A program made the translations under genes and the position numbers. The notes beneath the pieces are model-generated. The model had not been told where the DNA came from, searched no databases, and saw only the letters and a program-made list of their open reading frames with translations. A stretch of DNA of 6,793 nt, taken from NCBI GenBank assembly GCA_022451765.1, contig JAKUNY010000079.1, positions 1 to 6,793 on the forward strand, read 5' to 3'. This stretch comes from Candidatus Poseidoniaceae archaeon. Its GTDB lineage: Archaea > Thermoplasmatota > Poseidoniia > Poseidoniales > Poseidoniaceae. Below, piece after piece: positions 6,196 to 6,793 of this stretch (within the stretch, counting starts at the first letter, position 1; each line of letters starts with the position of its first letter).

Positions 6196-6793
6196 ATGGC
6201 AAGTGATTTGGAGATTGCTCGTGCAGCTCAATTGGAACCAATCGAATCAATCGCGTGGAAGTTGGGCATTCCGTCAGGAGAGCTACTTCCACACGGTCAA
6301 TACATGGCCAAGCTAACTTGGGATGGGATGAAGCAACGCTTTGACTCATCAAAAGGCAACCTGATTTTGGTTACATCAGTCAATCCAACACCGTTTGGTG
6401 AGGGGAAAACCGTGACCACAATCGGATTGACGCAAGCACTTTGCCATATTGGAAAGAATGCAACATGCGTCATTCGTGAGCCTTCCATGGGCCCAGTCTT
6501 CGGAATCAAAGGAGGTGCTGCGGGAGGAGGCCAAGCACAAGTACTTCCTATGGAAGAAATCAACCTCCACTTTACCGGCGATCTCCATGCTGTGACCTCG
6601 GCCCACAACCTTCTCTCCTCTCTTCTTGATAATCACATCAAACACGGGAATGAATGCAACATTGACTCGAACCGAGTCTTTTGGCCACGTGTTGTTGATT
6701 TGAACGACCGTTCCCTTCGTGAAGTAATCATTGGCCTTGGAGGGCCTGCAAATGGGAATGTTCGGCAGGACCGGTTTGACATTACTGCTGCCT
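6196..6793 (+). CDS. fhs: Formate-tetrahydrofolate ligase, N-terminal 199 residues (cut by window end)
   Basis: Fhs joins formate to tetrahydrofolate using ATP, giving 10-formyl-THF for one-carbon metabolism (purines, and acetyl-CoA-pathway type routes in some organisms). The start MASDLEIARAAQLEPIESIA aligns with the usual Fhs N-terminus, so the ATG at 6196 is well placed. The ATP-binding P-loop is PTPFGEGKT at 64-72, followed by VTTIGL. EPSMGPVFGIKGGAAGGG lies at 95-112, then QVLPMEEINLHFTGD at 115-129, AHNLLSSLLDNHI at 136-148, RVVDLNDRSLR at 165-175 and GGPANG at 182-187, all in the family order. The family is normally about 550-560 residues, so roughly the first third is present. Folate-binding and C-terminal parts lie beyond the window. 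It is codirectional with the flotillin gene 88 bases upstream; no functional link is evident. Confidence 0.95.
   Translation, partial: MASDLEIARAAQLEPIESIAWKLGIPSGELLPHGQYMAKLTWDGMKQRFDSSKGNLILVTSVNPTPFGEGKTVTTIGLTQALCHIGKNATCVIREPSMGPVFGIKGGAAGGGQAQVLPMEEINLHFTGDLHAVTSAHNLLSSLLDNHIKHGNECNIDSNRVFWPRVVDLNDRSLREVIIGLGGPANGNVRQDRFDITAA

Noticed and set aside
6114..6239. Twelve-base direct repeat TCAATTGGAACC at 6114-6125 and 6228-6239
   Set aside because: About one 12-base repeat pair is expected by chance in a window of this size. The second copy codes for conserved Fhs N-terminal residues, so an attachment-site reading is not supported.

Overview
The window looks like a stretch of an archaeal chromosome, most plausibly from a marine planktonic euryarchaeon of the Marine Group II / Poseidoniales type. 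This assignment is an inference. It rests on a large secreted, sequon-rich protein built of tandem Ig/cadherin-like repeats, on short gaps and overlapping genes with no convincing Shine-Dalgarno sites, and on an A/T-rich box about 25 bases ahead of the flotillin start, as expected for a leaderless archaeal transcript. No rRNA, tRNA, insertion sequence, CRISPR array or phage gene is visible, and a divergent bacterium is not excluded.

The left half (1-3373) is transcribed leftwards. A divergent shikimate dehydrogenase (aroE, 2387-3373) comes first and is followed after a short gap by a large exported protein (2340 down to base 1, C-terminus outside the window). The exported protein has a signal peptide, a chlorophyllase/PAF-acetylhydrolase-like alpha/beta-hydrolase domain in which the nucleophile serine position holds glycine, and then beta-sandwich repeats spaced about 100 residues apart. 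Bases 3374-3480 are a divergent intergenic region that must hold promoters for both sides.

The right half (3481-6793) is transcribed rightwards. Two small unrecognised membrane proteins (100 and 80 residues) lead into an NfeD-like membrane protein with a C-terminal OB-fold, and then a full-length flotillin (SPFH plus long coiled coil). The NfeD start overlaps the stop of the 80-residue gene by one base. NfeD-flotillin is a known conserved pair that organises membrane microdomains. The two small proteins are candidates for extra parts of that system.

After an 88-base gap with two small hairpins comes the first 199 codons of formate-tetrahydrofolate ligase (fhs), a housekeeping enzyme of one-carbon metabolism, cut by the window end. 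Apart from the NfeD-flotillin pair, nothing links the genes into one pathway. The most unusual features are the apparent pseudo-hydrolase, its glycosylation-sequon enrichment, the two small proteins and the insertion in AroE.
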